A stretch of DNA of 64,000 nt from Xanthomonas sp. DAR 80977 (GCF_041240605.1 NZ_CP162487.1:4037001-4101000), one strand, 5' to 3'; numbered from the stretch's first letter, positions 1-8,960 are shown. A program made the numbers and translations. Notes: generated by a model from the sequence alone, not told the origin.

Positions 1-563
1 GCCAGCAGCCAGGCGATCGCCTCGTCGGCCGGCGGCAGCTTGAACTCCAGGCGCTGGCAGCGGCTGCGGATGGTCGCCGGCAGCCGCGCCGGCTGTGCGC
101 TGATCAGCCACAGGTAGCGGCCGGGCTGCGGCTCCTCCAAAGTCTTGAGCAGGGCGTTGCAGGCGGCGCGGTTGATCGCGTCGGCCGGGTCCACCACCAC
201 CACCTGGGCGATGCCGTACTGCGGGGTCAGCGACAGCTTCTGCGAGATCTCGCGCACCTGTTCGATGACGATCTCGGTGCGCAGCTTGTCGCCGGTGCGG
301 TTGGGAATGAACGAGACCAGCTGCAGGTCGGGATGGGTGCCGGCGGCGATCAGCTGCGCGCTGCGCAGGTTCGCGGCCGGTTCGCCCTGGCCGAGCACGT
401 GCGCGGCCAGCTTCAGCGCCACCGCCCGCTTGCCCAGGCCGTCCGGGCCGCAGATCAGCAGGCCGTGGCCGAGCCGGCCAGCGTCGAGCGCGGCCACGGT
501 CTGCTCGTAGGCGCGCTGCTGCCAGGGCGCGAACGGCAGCGCCTCGGTCGAAGCGGCGCTCAT
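1..563 (-). CDS. holB: DNA polymerase III delta-prime subunit, 5' part
   Basis: The first 187 codons of the clamp-loader delta-prime subunit lie in the window; the C-terminal part is beyond the left edge. In the pol III clamp loader this subunit sits with delta and the dnaX product and helps open the beta clamp. A degenerate P-loop (GPDGLGKR) is at about residues 39-46, and the AAA+ sequence continues through a NALLKTLEEP segment and an SRC motif like that in DnaX. The cysteines that bind zinc in E. coli delta-prime, expected between the P-loop and the GTHPD segment, are absent. The ATG overlaps the tmk stop codon as ATGA, so translation is probably coupled. Identity is firm; the zinc loss is seen directly. 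Confidence 0.93.
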   Translation of the reverse strand, partial: MSAASTEALPFAPWQQRAYEQTVAALDAGRLGHGLLICGPDGLGKRAVALKLAAHVLGQGEPAANLRSAQLIAAGTHPDLQLVSFIPNRTGDKLRTEIVIEQVREISQKLSLTPQYGIAQVVVVDPADAINRAACNALLKTLEEPQPGRYLWLISAQPARLPATIRSRCQRLEFKLPPADEAIAWLL

Positions 564-1228
564 GGCGTGCGCTCCTGCTGCACCCAGGCGGCCAGCGCGG
601 CGGCCACGTCGCGGGCCACCGCCTGCGGCGGCTGGCTGGCGTCGATGGTGCGGAAGCGCTGCGGGTCCTGCGCGGCGCGCTGGCGGAAGCCGGCGCGCAC
701 GCGCTGGAAGAAATCGTCCTGCTCGCTCTCGATCCGGTCCGGCCACAGGTCACGGCCGCTGGTGCGGGCGCGGCCGATGCGCACGTCCAGGTCCAGCAGC
801 AGGGTCAGGCCGGGCTGCAGGCCGACCGCGCGCCGCTCCAGGTCGGCGATCCAGGCGCGGTCCAGGCCGCGGCCCTCGCCCTGGTAGGCGTAGCTGGAAT
901 CGGTGAAGCGGTCGCTGACCACGTAGGCGCCGCGCTGCAGCGCCGGGCGGATCACCTCGCGCACGTGCTGGGCGCGCGCGGCGAACACCAGCAGCAGTTC
1001 GGTCTCCGCGGCCAGCGGCTCGGCCGGCTGCAGCGCCGGAGCGTTGTTGAGCAGCAGCTCGCGGATGCGTTCGGCCAGCGGGGTGCCGCCGGGTTCGCGG
1101 GTCAGCAGCACCTCGTGGCCCTGCGCCTGCAGCCAGTCGCGGATCGCGTTGATCGCGGTGGTCTTGCCGGCGCCCTCGCCGCCTTCCAGGCTGACGAAGC
1201 GATGATGGCGCAGCACGGCTTCGCTCAT
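560..1228 (-). CDS. tmk: thymidylate kinase
   Basis: Phosphorylates dTMP to dTDP for DNA precursor synthesis in the cytoplasm. The 222-residue product has a P-loop (EGGEGAGKTT, residues 15-24), the DR motif of nucleoside monophosphate kinases (SDRF, 105-108), an SSYAYQGEGRG stretch and a lid-like GRDLWPDRIE segment. Length is typical. The ATG overlaps the mltG stop and its own stop overlaps the holB start, both as ATGA, placing it in a coupled mltG-tmk-holB unit, an order shared with E. coli. Confidence 0.97.
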   Translation of the reverse strand: MSEAVLRHHRFVSLEGGEGAGKTTAINAIRDWLQAQGHEVLLTREPGGTPLAERIRELLLNNAPALQPAEPLAAETELLLVFAARAQHVREVIRPALQRGAYVVSDRFTDSSYAYQGEGRGLDRAWIADLERRAVGLQPGLTLLLDLDVRIGRARTSGRDLWPDRIESEQDDFFQRVRAGFRQRAAQDPQRFRTIDASQPPQAVARDVAAALAAWVQQERTP

Positions 1229-2292
1229 GGCGTCACCGCCGCGCCGTTGCGCGCCTGGCGCAGCCGCTGCAGGTAGCGCGCCACCGCCGCGCTGTGCTCG
1301 GCATAGCTGGCGGAGAACACGTGCGCGCCGCTGCCGTCGCCGACCGCGACGAAGTACAGGCTGTCGCCGGGCGCCGGGTTGGTCGCCGCGCGCAGCGCGT
1401 CGCGGCCGGGCATGGCGATCGGGGTCGGCGGCAGGCCGCTGCGGGTGTAGGTGTTGTACGGCGTATCGGTCTCCAGGTCGCGCTTGCGGATGTTGCCGTC
1501 GTAGGCGCTGCCGATGCCGTAGATCACGGTCGGATCGGTCTGCAGCTTCATGCCCTGCTGCAGGCGGCGCACGAACACGCCGGCGATCTGCGGGCGCTCG
1601 GCGGCCAGGCCGGTTTCCTTCTCCACGATCGAGGCCAGGGTCAGCGCCTGTTCCGGCGATTGCAGCGGCAGCTCGGCCGCGCGCGCGTCCCAGGCCTCGG
1701 CCAGCGCCTTGTCCATCGCCGCATGCGCGCGCCGCAGCACGTCCAGGTCGCTGTCCTCGCGCTGGTACAGATAGGTTTCCGGCAGGAAGCGGCCTTCCGG
1801 ATGCTGCCCGGGCTGGCCGAACCTGGCCATCAGTTCGCTGTCGCTGAGCTCGGTGGCGACGTGGCGCAGCGGCGTGGCCGCGTTCAGCGCCGAACGCAGC
1901 TGGCGGATGTTCCAGCCCTCGACGATGGTGAAGCGGTAGTGGATCACCTGGCCCTTGCGCATGCGCAGCAGCAGCTCGCGCGGGCTCAGCGCCGGCTGCA
2001 GCGCGTATTCGCCGACCTTGAGCTTGCCGGCGGCGTCGAGCTGGCGCGCCAGCAGTTGCCATTGCAGGTTGCTGCCCTGCGCGACCCCGGCCGCGCGCAG
2101 CCTGCGCAGCACGCCGTTGAACGAATCGCCGCGCGCCACTTCCACGCTGGGCTGCGCCGCCTGCAGCGGCTGCTCGGCGAAGGCGCGATAGCCCTGCCAC
2201 CACCACGCGCCGGCCGCCGCGGCCAGCAGCGCAAGCACCAGCAATGTCGCCAGCAGGGTCAGACACCCGCGTTTAGCCCAAGCCACGGCCAC
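1225..2292 (-). CDS. mltG: endolytic peptidoglycan transglycosylase MltG (YceG family)
   Basis: An inner-membrane lytic transglycosylase that cleaves nascent glycan strands and is thought to set strand length. The 355-residue protein has one N-terminal membrane segment (about residues 9-30), a LysM-like region (about 45-115) and the YceG catalytic core. The family signature SIVEKET (221-227) supplies the probable catalytic Glu224, followed by LQTDPTVIYGIG. The start is GTG at 2292. It is read after pabB with a 69-bp gap and overlaps tmk by 4 bp. Enterobacterial clusters usually have pabC just before mltG; here pabB takes that position. Confidence 0.95.
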   Translation of the reverse strand: MAVAWAKRGCLTLLATLLVLALLAAAAGAWWWQGYRAFAEQPLQAAQPSVEVARGDSFNGVLRRLRAAGVAQGSNLQWQLLARQLDAAGKLKVGEYALQPALSPRELLLRMRKGQVIHYRFTIVEGWNIRQLRSALNAATPLRHVATELSDSELMARFGQPGQHPEGRFLPETYLYQREDSDLDVLRRAHAAMDKALAEAWDARAAELPLQSPEQALTLASIVEKETGLAAERPQIAGVFVRRLQQGMKLQTDPTVIYGIGSAYDGNIRKRDLETDTPYNTYTRSGLPPTPIAMPGRDALRAATNPAPGDSLYFVAVGDGSGAHVFSASYAEHSAAVARYLQRLRQARNGAAVTP

Positions 2293-2361
2293 CTCGAAGC
2301 GAATTCAACGGGGTGCAGGATACCGCGCGGCCGGCATCGGCCGGTATCGCGAGCGTGCCGC

Positions 2362-3711
2362 TCACGGTTCCAGCGCGCGCAGCAGGCCGCGCGCCTTGGC
2401 CCGGGTCTCGTCGAGTTCGCGCTCGGGCTGCGAATCGACCACGATGCCGGCGCCGGTGCGGAAATGCGCCTGCGCGCCGTCCACTTCGGCGGTGCGGATC
2501 AGGATGTTCAGGTCCATGTCGCCGTCGCGGTTGAGCCAGCCGAACGCGCCGGTGTAGGCGCCGCGCGGCACCTGTTCCAGCTCGGCGATGATCTGCATGC
2601 AGCGCACCTTGGGGCAGCCGGTGATGGTGCCGCCGGGGAAGGTGGCGCGGATAACCTCGCCGGGGCTGACCCCGGCGCGCAGCCGCCCGCGCACGTTGCT
2701 GACGATGTGGTGCACGTGGGCGTAGCTCTCCACCGTCATCAGCTCGTCGACCTCGACGCTGCCCGGCGCGCAGACCCGGCCCAGGTCGTTGCGCTCCAGG
2801 TCGATCAGCATCACGTGCTCGGCGCGTTCCTTGGGGTGCCCGACCAGTTCGCGGATGCGCGCGGCCTCGTCGTCGCCGGGCGCGCGCGGACGGGTGCCGG
2901 CGATCGGCCGGGTCTCGACCACGTCGCCGCGCACCGACACCAGCCGTTCCGGCGAGGAACTGACCACCGCGCGGCCATGGCTGGCGAACAGGCCGGCGAA
3001 CGGCGCCGGATTGGCGCGGCGCAGCTGCGCGTACAGCGCGGCCGGGTCCAGCGCGGCGGCGAAGCGCGCCGACCAGCGCCGCGACAGGTTGACCTGGAAC
3101 ACGTCGCCGGCGCGCAGGTAGTCGAGGATGCGGCGCACGCCGTCGACGAAACGCGGCGGCGGGTCTTCGTCGATCGCCAGCGGCGGGGTCCAGGCCGGCA
3201 GCGGCGCGGCGGCGGGCACGGCCTGCAGGTCGGCGAGCAGCGCGTCCAGCAGACCGGCATGCGCGGTTTCCGCCAGCGCCACGCACTCGCCGCTGGCGTG
3301 GTCGCGCAGCACCGCGGCCGGGCAGCGCAGCGCCAGCGCCGTCGGCGTGGCCGCCGGCCCCTGCGGCAACCGCAGCACCGGCTCCACCTGTGCCGCCAGT
3401 TCGTAGTCCAGCAGCAGCGCCCAGCCGCCGCGGAACGGCCAGCGCGGCGCGTCGCGCGCGCAGCGTTCGGCCTGCCATTGCGCGTCCAGCGCGGCCAGGA
3501 AATCGCCGGCGACCGCGGCCCCCTGCAGGTCGCGGGTGATGCCATCGCGGTCCAGGCGCAGGCCCTCGCCGCCGGCGATCAGCAGCAGGTCCCAGCGGCC
3601 CTGCGCGGTGCCCGACGCCGCCGATTCCAGCAGCAACGGATAGCGCTGCGGCGCCAGGCGATGCAGCGCCAGCAGATCGGTGTCGGCCGGCAGGGGAACG
3701 GTACGCAGCAT
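2362..3711 (-). CDS. pabB: aminodeoxychorismate synthase component I (PabB-like)
   Basis: Predicted chorismate-utilising enzyme making 4-amino-4-deoxychorismate for folate synthesis with a PabA glutaminase. The 449-residue product has the anthranilate-synthase I fold: an LLLES segment (26-30), QVNLS (206-210), the core (TFPGGTITGCPK) and a PabB-like ending (MDLNILIRT). The active-site segment reads PIAGT (269-273) rather than the PIKGT lysine form of E. coli PabB; PIAGT is usual in TrpE and also occurs in a lysine-less PabB class. QVN and MDLNI favour PabB. The ATG at 3711 is preferred because the frame further upstream is low-complexity and Arg/Pro-rich. No pabA or pabC is nearby. Confidence 0.85.
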   Translation of the reverse strand: MLRTVPLPADTDLLALHRLAPQRYPLLLESAASGTAQGRWDLLLIAGGEGLRLDRDGITRDLQGAAVAGDFLAALDAQWQAERCARDAPRWPFRGGWALLLDYELAAQVEPVLRLPQGPAATPTALALRCPAAVLRDHASGECVALAETAHAGLLDALLADLQAVPAAAPLPAWTPPLAIDEDPPPRFVDGVRRILDYLRAGDVFQVNLSRRWSARFAAALDPAALYAQLRRANPAPFAGLFASHGRAVVSSSPERLVSVRGDVVETRPIAGTRPRAPGDDEAARIRELVGHPKERAEHVMLIDLERNDLGRVCAPGSVEVDELMTVESYAHVHHIVSNVRGRLRAGVSPGEVIRATFPGGTITGCPKVRCMQIIAELEQVPRGAYTGAFGWLNRDGDMDLNILIRTAEVDGAQAHFRTGAGIVVDSQPERELDETRAKARGLLRALEP

Positions 3712-4113
3712 CGAGGACCCGGTGGAAGATGGAGGGGGTACGGGCACAGACGGCGATGCGCTGCGCACGTGCAAACGATTGCTGCACCTGCGACGGCGTG
3801 GCCGCGGATGCGTTCGGCGCAACTGCGCGCAGCCGCAGCGATCGCATCGACCCGCGCCACCGAAGCGGCAGCGCGCCCATCCACGGGTCGCGCGACCGAC
3901 TCGATCACGACGGCGGCCGCCCTGGCGTGAACCGCCATCGCGCCAGCACGAACTTATTCAGGCATCAGAGCTGCGAATCCCCTCTCCGCAGCGAGGCGGA
4001 CGCGCCGTCCGCCACACGCGCCCTTCAAGCACAAACGAACCAAGATGGAACCGCGGGCGCAACCGGGACGGCGCCTGCCAATCCCGAATCCCCACTCCCC
4101 AATCCCGGCTCGA
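3712..4113. other. 402-bp gap between pabB and fabF
   Basis: No credible gene was found in either strand; the open frames are short, arginine-rich shadows of GC-rich sequence. The part nearest fabF (4077-4111) is a copy of the intergenic GGGATTC/GGGATTG repeat. The rest would have to hold any pabB promoter, but no good -35/-10 pair stands out. Confidence 0.5.
4077..4111 (-). repeat. GGGATTC/GGGATTG intergenic repeat, copy A
   Basis: A single copy of a repeat made of GGGATTG/GGGATTC-like units, read here as its complement (AATCCC, GAATCCCC). It lies directly after the fabF stop codon. The same unit occurs near 20868, 49022, 58717 and 60558. Confidence 0.75.
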
Positions 4114-5349
4114 TCAAAGCCGCTTGAACACCAAGGTCCCATTGGTCCCGCCGAAGCCGAACCCATTGGACATCGCCACGTCGATCTTCTTCTCGCGCGC
4201 CACGTTCGGCACGTAGTCCAGGTCGCAGCCTTCGCTCGGCTCTTCCAGGTTGATCGTCGGCGGGATGATGCCGGTGTGCAGCGCCATCACCGAGAAGATC
4301 GCCTCGGCGCCGCCGGCCGCGCCGAGCAGGTGCCCGGTCATCGACTTGGTCGAGCTGACCATGGTCTTGTAGGCGTGGTCGCCGAGCGCGCGCTTCATCG
4401 CCAGGGTCTCGGCCAGGTCGCCCAGCGGCGTGGAGGTGCCGTGCGCGTTGAGGTAGTCGATCTGCTCGGGGTTGAGCCTGGCGTCCTTGATCGCCGCCCG
4501 CATGCTGCGCGCGGCGCCTTCGCCGTCCTCGCTCGGGGCGGTCATGTGGAACGCATCGGAGCTGGCGCCGAAGCCGACCAGCTCGGCGTAGATGCGCGCG
4601 CCGCGCGCCTTGGCGTGTTCGTACTCTTCCAGCACCAGCACGCCGGCGCCGTCGCCGAGCACGAAGCCGTCGCGGCCCTTGTCCCACGGCCGCGAAGCGG
4701 CGGCGGGATCGTCGTTGCGGGTGGACATGGCCTTCATCGAGCAGAAGCCGCCCACCGAGGTCGGCGAGGAGCCGCGCTCGGCGCCGCCGGCCAGCATCAC
4801 GTCGGCATCGCCGTGCTGGATCATGCGCAGCGCGGTGCCGATCGAATGGTTGGAGGTGGCGCAGGCCGAGACCGCCGAGAAGGTCGGGCCCTTCAGGCCC
4901 TTGATCAGGCTCACCTGCCCGGGGAGCATGTTGATGATGGTGCTGGGCACGTAGAACGGCGAGATCTTGCGCGCGCCGCCCTCGTGGAATTTGATGGTCT
5001 GCTCCTCGATGCCGAGCAGGCCGCCGATGCCCGAGCCGAGGATCGCTCCGATGCGCTCGGCGTTGCTTTCGTCGATCACCAGGCCCGAATCGTCCAGCGC
5101 CATGAACGAGGCGCCGACGCCGTAGTGGATGAACGAATCCATCTTCTTGGCGTCCTTGATGGACACGAACTTGGTCGGATCGAAATCCTTGATCTCGCCG
5201 GCGATCTTGGTGGTGAACTGCGACGCATCGATCTGGGTGATCGGGCCGATGCCGGAACGCCCGTTGACGATCCCTTCCCAACTGCTGGCCAGGTCATTGC
5301 CCAACGGCGATACCAGGCCCATGCCGGTTACGACGACGCGACGGCTCAT
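4114..5349 (-). CDS. fabF: 3-oxoacyl-ACP synthase II
   Basis: Condenses malonyl-ACP with acyl-ACP in fatty acid elongation. The 411-residue protein shows the KAS Cys-His-His triad: Cys163 (VSACATS), His303 (NAHGTST) and His340 (MTGHLLGAAGG). A strong ribosome binding site (GGAG within GAGGAGA) precedes the ATG at 5349. It follows acpP on the same strand; a terminator-like hairpin in the gap suggests that only part of the acpP transcription continues into fabF. Confidence 0.97.
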   Translation of the reverse strand: MSRRVVVTGMGLVSPLGNDLASSWEGIVNGRSGIGPITQIDASQFTTKIAGEIKDFDPTKFVSIKDAKKMDSFIHYGVGASFMALDDSGLVIDESNAERIGAILGSGIGGLLGIEEQTIKFHEGGARKISPFYVPSTIINMLPGQVSLIKGLKGPTFSAVSACATSNHSIGTALRMIQHGDADVMLAGGAERGSSPTSVGGFCSMKAMSTRNDDPAAASRPWDKGRDGFVLGDGAGVLVLEEYEHAKARGARIYAELVGFGASSDAFHMTAPSEDGEGAARSMRAAIKDARLNPEQIDYLNAHGTSTPLGDLAETLAMKRALGDHAYKTMVSSTKSMTGHLLGAAGGAEAIFSVMALHTGIIPPTINLEEPSEGCDLDYVPNVAREKKIDVAMSNGFGFGGTNGTLVFKRL

Positions 5350-5390
5350 TGCGAAATCTCCTCGCCGCGATGCGCGCGGCGTTGACGCTG

Positions 5391-5418
5391 TAAAAACACA
5401 GGGCCGCATGCGCGGCCC
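5391..5418 (-). terminator. terminator/attenuator between acpP and fabF
   Basis: On the minus strand a 7-bp perfect stem (GGGCCGC with GCGGCCC, loop 5408-5411) is followed by TGTGTTTTTA. It sits 60 bp after the acpP stop and about 40 bp before fabF. A partial terminator here would let acpP be expressed well above fabF; that role is inferred. Confidence 0.65.
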
Positions 5419-5478
5419 CATGGGATTGTCACGCGGACCGGACCCACGCAGGCGCCGATCGCGATCGAGAACGGAGCA

Positions 5479-5718
5479 TCAGCTCTTGACGTGCGCCTTG
5501 ACGTAGTCGATGGCCTGCTGCACCGAGGTGATCTTCTCGGCTTCTTCGTCCGGAATCTCGCACTCGAACTCTTCTTCCAGCGCCATCACCAGCTCGACGG
5601 TGTCCAGCGAGTCGGCACCGAGGTCATCGACGAACGATGCGCTGTTGGTGACTTCTTCTTCCTTGACGCCGAGTTGTTCGACGACGATTTTCTTGACGCG
5701 TTCTTCGATGGTGCTCAT
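5479..5718 (-). CDS. acpP: acyl carrier protein
   Basis: The acyl carrier of fatty acid synthesis. The 79-residue acidic protein has the phosphopantetheine attachment site Ser37 in the motif GADSLDTVELVM, the usual length and sequence for proteobacterial AcpP. It lies between fabG and fabF, the canonical order. A TACACT hexamer (minus strand, 5787-5792) could be a -10 of its own promoter, as expected for so abundant a protein, but no convincing -35 was found. Confidence 0.98.
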   Translation of the reverse strand: MSTIEERVKKIVVEQLGVKEEEVTNSASFVDDLGADSLDTVELVMALEEEFECEIPDEEAEKITSVQQAIDYVKAHVKS

Positions 5719-5871
5719 TGGGATATCGCTCCAGATGGAGTAGTGGTGGTTCGAAACGCCATCGGGCTGCGATGGCCGCGTTGGATAGTGTAGTGGAAAC
5801 CGCCCGGCCCTTGCATCGCTGCACAAACGCCTGCCGATCAGCCACTTAGGCGCAGTCCTTGCGCCGCAGGC

Positions 5872-6615
5872 TTACGGCATGTACATCCCGCCGTTCACAT
5901 GCAGGGTCTCTCCGGTGATGTAGCCGGCCCCGGGGCCGACCAGGAACGCCACCGCGTTGGCGATGTCGGACGGCTGGCCGAGCTGGCCCAGCGCGATCTG
6001 CTCCAGCAGCGCGGCGCGCTGCGCCTCGGGCAGGGCCTTGGTCATGTCGGTGTCGATGAAGCCCGGCGCGACCACGTTGACGGTGATGCCGCGCGAGCCG
6101 ATTTCCTTGGCCATCGACTTGGAGAAGGCGATGATGCCGGCCTTGGCCGCGGCGTAGTTGGCCTGGCCCGGGTTGCCGGTCACGCCGACCACCGAGGCGA
6201 TGTTGACGATGCGGCCCTTGCGCGCCTTCATCATGCCGCGCAGCACCGCCTTGGAGGTGCGGAACACGCTGGTCAGGTTGGTGTCGATGATCGCCTGCCA
6301 GTCCTCTTCCTTCATCCGCATCAACAGGTTGTCGCGGGTGATGCCGGCGTTGTTGACCAGGATCGAGACCGCGCCGAAGTCCTTGCCGATCGTCTCGATC
6401 AGCGCCTCGACCGCGGCCGGGTCGGTGACGTCCAGCGCGCGGCCGTGGCCGCCGTGGGCGGCCAGGCGCTCGCCGATCGCCTGCGCGCCCGAGGCGGAGG
6501 TCGCGGTGCCGACGACGGTGGCGCCCTGCGCGGCCAGCGTGTCGGCGATGGCCGCGCCGATGCCGCGGCTGGCGCCGGTGACCAGGGCGATCTCGCCCTG
6601 CAATGGCTTGCTCAT
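5872..6615 (-). CDS. fabG: 3-oxoacyl-ACP reductase
   Basis: NADPH-dependent reduction of 3-oxoacyl-ACP. A 247-residue short-chain dehydrogenase with the cofactor motif GASRGIG (14-20), NNAG (88-91), and the Ser141-Tyr154-Lys158 catalytic triad. It is preceded by fabD with an 88-bp gap and followed by acpP. Start, length and order all match typical FabG. Confidence 0.97.
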   Translation of the reverse strand: MSKPLQGEIALVTGASRGIGAAIADTLAAQGATVVGTATSASGAQAIGERLAAHGGHGRALDVTDPAAVEALIETIGKDFGAVSILVNNAGITRDNLLMRMKEEDWQAIIDTNLTSVFRTSKAVLRGMMKARKGRIVNIASVVGVTGNPGQANYAAAKAGIIAFSKSMAKEIGSRGITVNVVAPGFIDTDMTKALPEAQRAALLEQIALGQLGQPSDIANAVAFLVGPGAGYITGETLHVNGGMYMP

Positions 6616-6703
6616 CTGCTGTTCCTTGGGGGACGGACGGCGCGCGAGGCGCCGAGGGAAAGGAGGCCGCCGCGGGCGTACCCGCCCGCGCGCGGCAGCG
6701 GGA

Positions 6704-7648
6704 TCAGGCAGCCCAGGTTTCCAGTGCGCCGGCGAAGTCGGCCGGGGTCGCCAGGGCGCGCCCGTCCAGCGACTTGTCGATGCGCTTGACCAGCCCGGTC
6801 AGCACCTTGCCGGGGCCGCATTCGGCCACGCGGGTGGCGCCGCGCGCGGCCAGCGCCTGCACGCAGCCGGTCCAGCGCACCGGCAGGTACAGCTGCTCGA
6901 CCAGCGCCTGGCGGATCGCATCGACGCCGTCGTGCACCTGGGCGTCGACGTTCTGCACCACCGGCAGCTGCGGCGCGTGCCAGGCCAGGCCGCGCATCGC
7001 CTCGGCCAGGCGGTTGGCCGCCTCGCGCATCAGCGGCGTGTGCGAGGGCACGCTGACCGCCAGCTTCACCGTCTTGCGCACGCCGCGCTCGGCCAGCAGC
7101 GCCAGCGCGCGGTCGACCGCGGCGGCGTCGCCGCCGATCACCACCTGGCCGGGGGAGTTGTAGTTGGCCGGGACCACCACCTGGCTGCCGGCGGCCTGCG
7201 CGCAGACCTCCTCGACCAGCGCGTCCTCGGCGCCGATCACCGCGGCCATCGCGCCGACGCCGGCCGGGGCCGCGTCCTGCATCAGCTGGCCGCGCAGGCG
7301 CACCAGGTGCGCGCCGTCGTGCAGCGACAGCGCGCCGGCCGCGACCAGCGCGCTGTACTCGCCCAGGCTGTGCCCGGCCAGCAGCGCCGGACGCGCGCCG
7401 CCCTGGGCCAGCCACAGCCGCCACAGCGCCACGCTCGCCGCCAGCAGCGCCGGCTGGGTGTATTCGGTGCGGTTGAGCATTTCCTCGGGGCCGCCCTGGG
7501 TCAGCGCCCACAGGTCGACGCCGGCGCCGTCGGAGGCCTCGACGAAGCTGTCGCGCAGCTGCGGGTGCAGTTCGGACAGCTCGGCCAGCATGCCCAGCGA
7601 CTGCGAACCCTGGCCGGGGAAAACGAAGGCTAGTGTGGAATCGGTCAC
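6704..7648 (-). CDS. fabD: malonyl-CoA:ACP transacylase
   Basis: Loads malonyl groups from malonyl-CoA onto ACP. The sequence has GQGSQ near the N-terminus, the nucleophile Ser94 in GHSLGE and a catalytic His203 in VPSHTPLM (numbering from the GTG). A GTG at 7648 is preferred over the ATG at 7654: the ribosome binding site AGGCGG abuts the ATG but is 6 nt from the GTG, and the result is a usual-length 314-residue protein beginning MTDSTLAF. It is read after fabH across a 343-bp gap. Confidence 0.94.
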   Translation of the reverse strand: MTDSTLAFVFPGQGSQSLGMLAELSELHPQLRDSFVEASDGAGVDLWALTQGGPEEMLNRTEYTQPALLAASVALWRLWLAQGGARPALLAGHSLGEYSALVAAGALSLHDGAHLVRLRGQLMQDAAPAGVGAMAAVIGAEDALVEEVCAQAAGSQVVVPANYNSPGQVVIGGDAAAVDRALALLAERGVRKTVKLAVSVPSHTPLMREAANRLAEAMRGLAWHAPQLPVVQNVDAQVHDGVDAIRQALVEQLYLPVRWTGCVQALAARGATRVAECGPGKVLTGLVKRIDKSLDGRALATPADFAGALETWAA

Positions 7649-7654
7649 GCGCAT

Positions 7655-7991
7655 CCGCCTGCAAAAATCGAGCGGCGATGATACGGGCGAAACCGGCCGT
7701 GCGTCTGTACCCGGGCGTATGTGCGGCGCCGAACGATGGCGGCCGCAGCGACCGCCGCCACCGGTCCAGCCCGCCCTACCGGGTCGCGGCACCGCGGTGC
7801 GCAAGCACGCGGCGACCCGGCACGCCTGCCCTCGCGCGCCGGTTCGCGCGCACGGCGCAACGCCGCGGCGATCCGCGCCAACGGTGCGGACAGATGCGTA
7901 ATAACGTTCGGTGATTTGCAGCGGCGCGCGACGCGCCCACCCTGCCGCAGGCCATGGCGCGCGTGGCGCCATGCCGCGGGGATTCCCGGAC
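7655..7991. other. 337-bp gap between fabH and fabD
   Basis: No gene is supported in this stretch, which is long for an operon-internal gap. On the fabD strand there is an AT-richer island near 7895-7920, set in very GC-rich sequence, which could hold a fabD promoter, but no clean -35/-10 pair was found. Confidence 0.5.
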
Positions 7992-8960
7992 TCAGTAGCG
8001 CAGCAGCGCCGAGCCCCAGGTGAAGCCGCCGCCGAAGGCTTCCAGCAGCAGCAGCTGGCCGCGCTGCACGCGGCCGGAACGCACCGCCACGTCCAGCGCC
8101 ATCGGCACCGAGGCGGACGAGGTGTTGCCGTGGATGTCCACCGTCACCACCACCTGCTCCATCGACAGCTCCAGGCGCTTGGCGGTGGCTTCGATGATGC
8201 GCAGGTTGGCCTGGTGCGGGATCAGCCAGTCCAGGTCGTGCTTGCCCAGGCCGTTGGCGTCCAGGGTCTCGTCGACCACCGCGTCCAGCGCCTTGACCGC
8301 GTACTTGAACACCTCGCTGCCCTTCATCTGGATGCCGCCGGCGCCGGCGTCGAAGCCGGCGGAGATGCCGACCGGATTCCACAGCAGTTCCTTCTTGCTG
8401 CCGTCGGCATGCAGGTGGGTGCTGAGGATGCCGGTGTCCTCGTCGGCGCGCAGGACCACCGCGCCGGCGCCGTCGCCGAACAGCACGCAGGTGGTGCGCT
8501 CGGTCCAGTCGACGATGCGGCTGAGGGTCTCGGTGCCGATCACCAGCACGGTCTTGGCGTCGCCGCAGCGGATGAACTTGTCGGCCACGCTGAGCGCGTA
8601 GACGAAGCCCGAGCAGGCGGCGTTGACGTCCAGCGCAGGACAGCCGACCGCGCCCAGCCGCGCCTGGATCAGGCAGGCGGTGGACGGGAAGATCAGGTCC
8701 GGCGTGGTGGTGCCGACGACGATCATGTCCAGCGCGGCGACATCGATGCCGGCGGCCTCGATCGCCTTCAGCGCGGCTTCGTAGCCCAGGTCGCCGGCGG
8801 TCTGCCCGGCGGCGGCGATGTGCCGCTCGCGGATGCCGGTGCGGCTGCGGATCCATTCGTCGCTGGTATCGACCATGTGCGACAGATCGTCGTTGGTCAA
8901 CACTTTTTCAGGCAAATAGCTGCCGGTGCCCGCGATCCTGGAATAGATCCGCTTGCTCAT
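7992..8960 (-). CDS. fabH: 3-oxoacyl-ACP synthase III
   Basis: Starts fatty acid synthesis by condensing acyl-CoA with malonyl-ACP. The 322-residue product has Cys116 (NAACSGFVYAL), His249 (IPHQANLRI) and Asn279 (HGNTSSAS), the FabH catalytic triad. rpmF is 96 bp upstream. In many bacteria plsX lies between rpmF and fabH; it is absent here. Confidence 0.97.
   Translation of the reverse strand: MSKRIYSRIAGTGSYLPEKVLTNDDLSHMVDTSDEWIRSRTGIRERHIAAAGQTAGDLGYEAALKAIEAAGIDVAALDMIVVGTTTPDLIFPSTACLIQARLGAVGCPALDVNAACSGFVYALSVADKFIRCGDAKTVLVIGTETLSRIVDWTERTTCVLFGDGAGAVVLRADEDTGILSTHLHADGSKKELLWNPVGISAGFDAGAGGIQMKGSEVFKYAVKALDAVVDETLDANGLGKHDLDWLIPHQANLRIIEATAKRLELSMEQVVVTVDIHGNTSSASVPMALDVAVRSGRVQRGQLLLLEAFGGGFTWGSALLRY

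Noticed and set aside
1294..3930. Plus-strand open frame of 878 codons antisense to mltG and pabB
   Set aside because: It is rich in Arg, Ala, Gln and His with no domain and is fully antisense to two recognised genes, as is common at this GC content.
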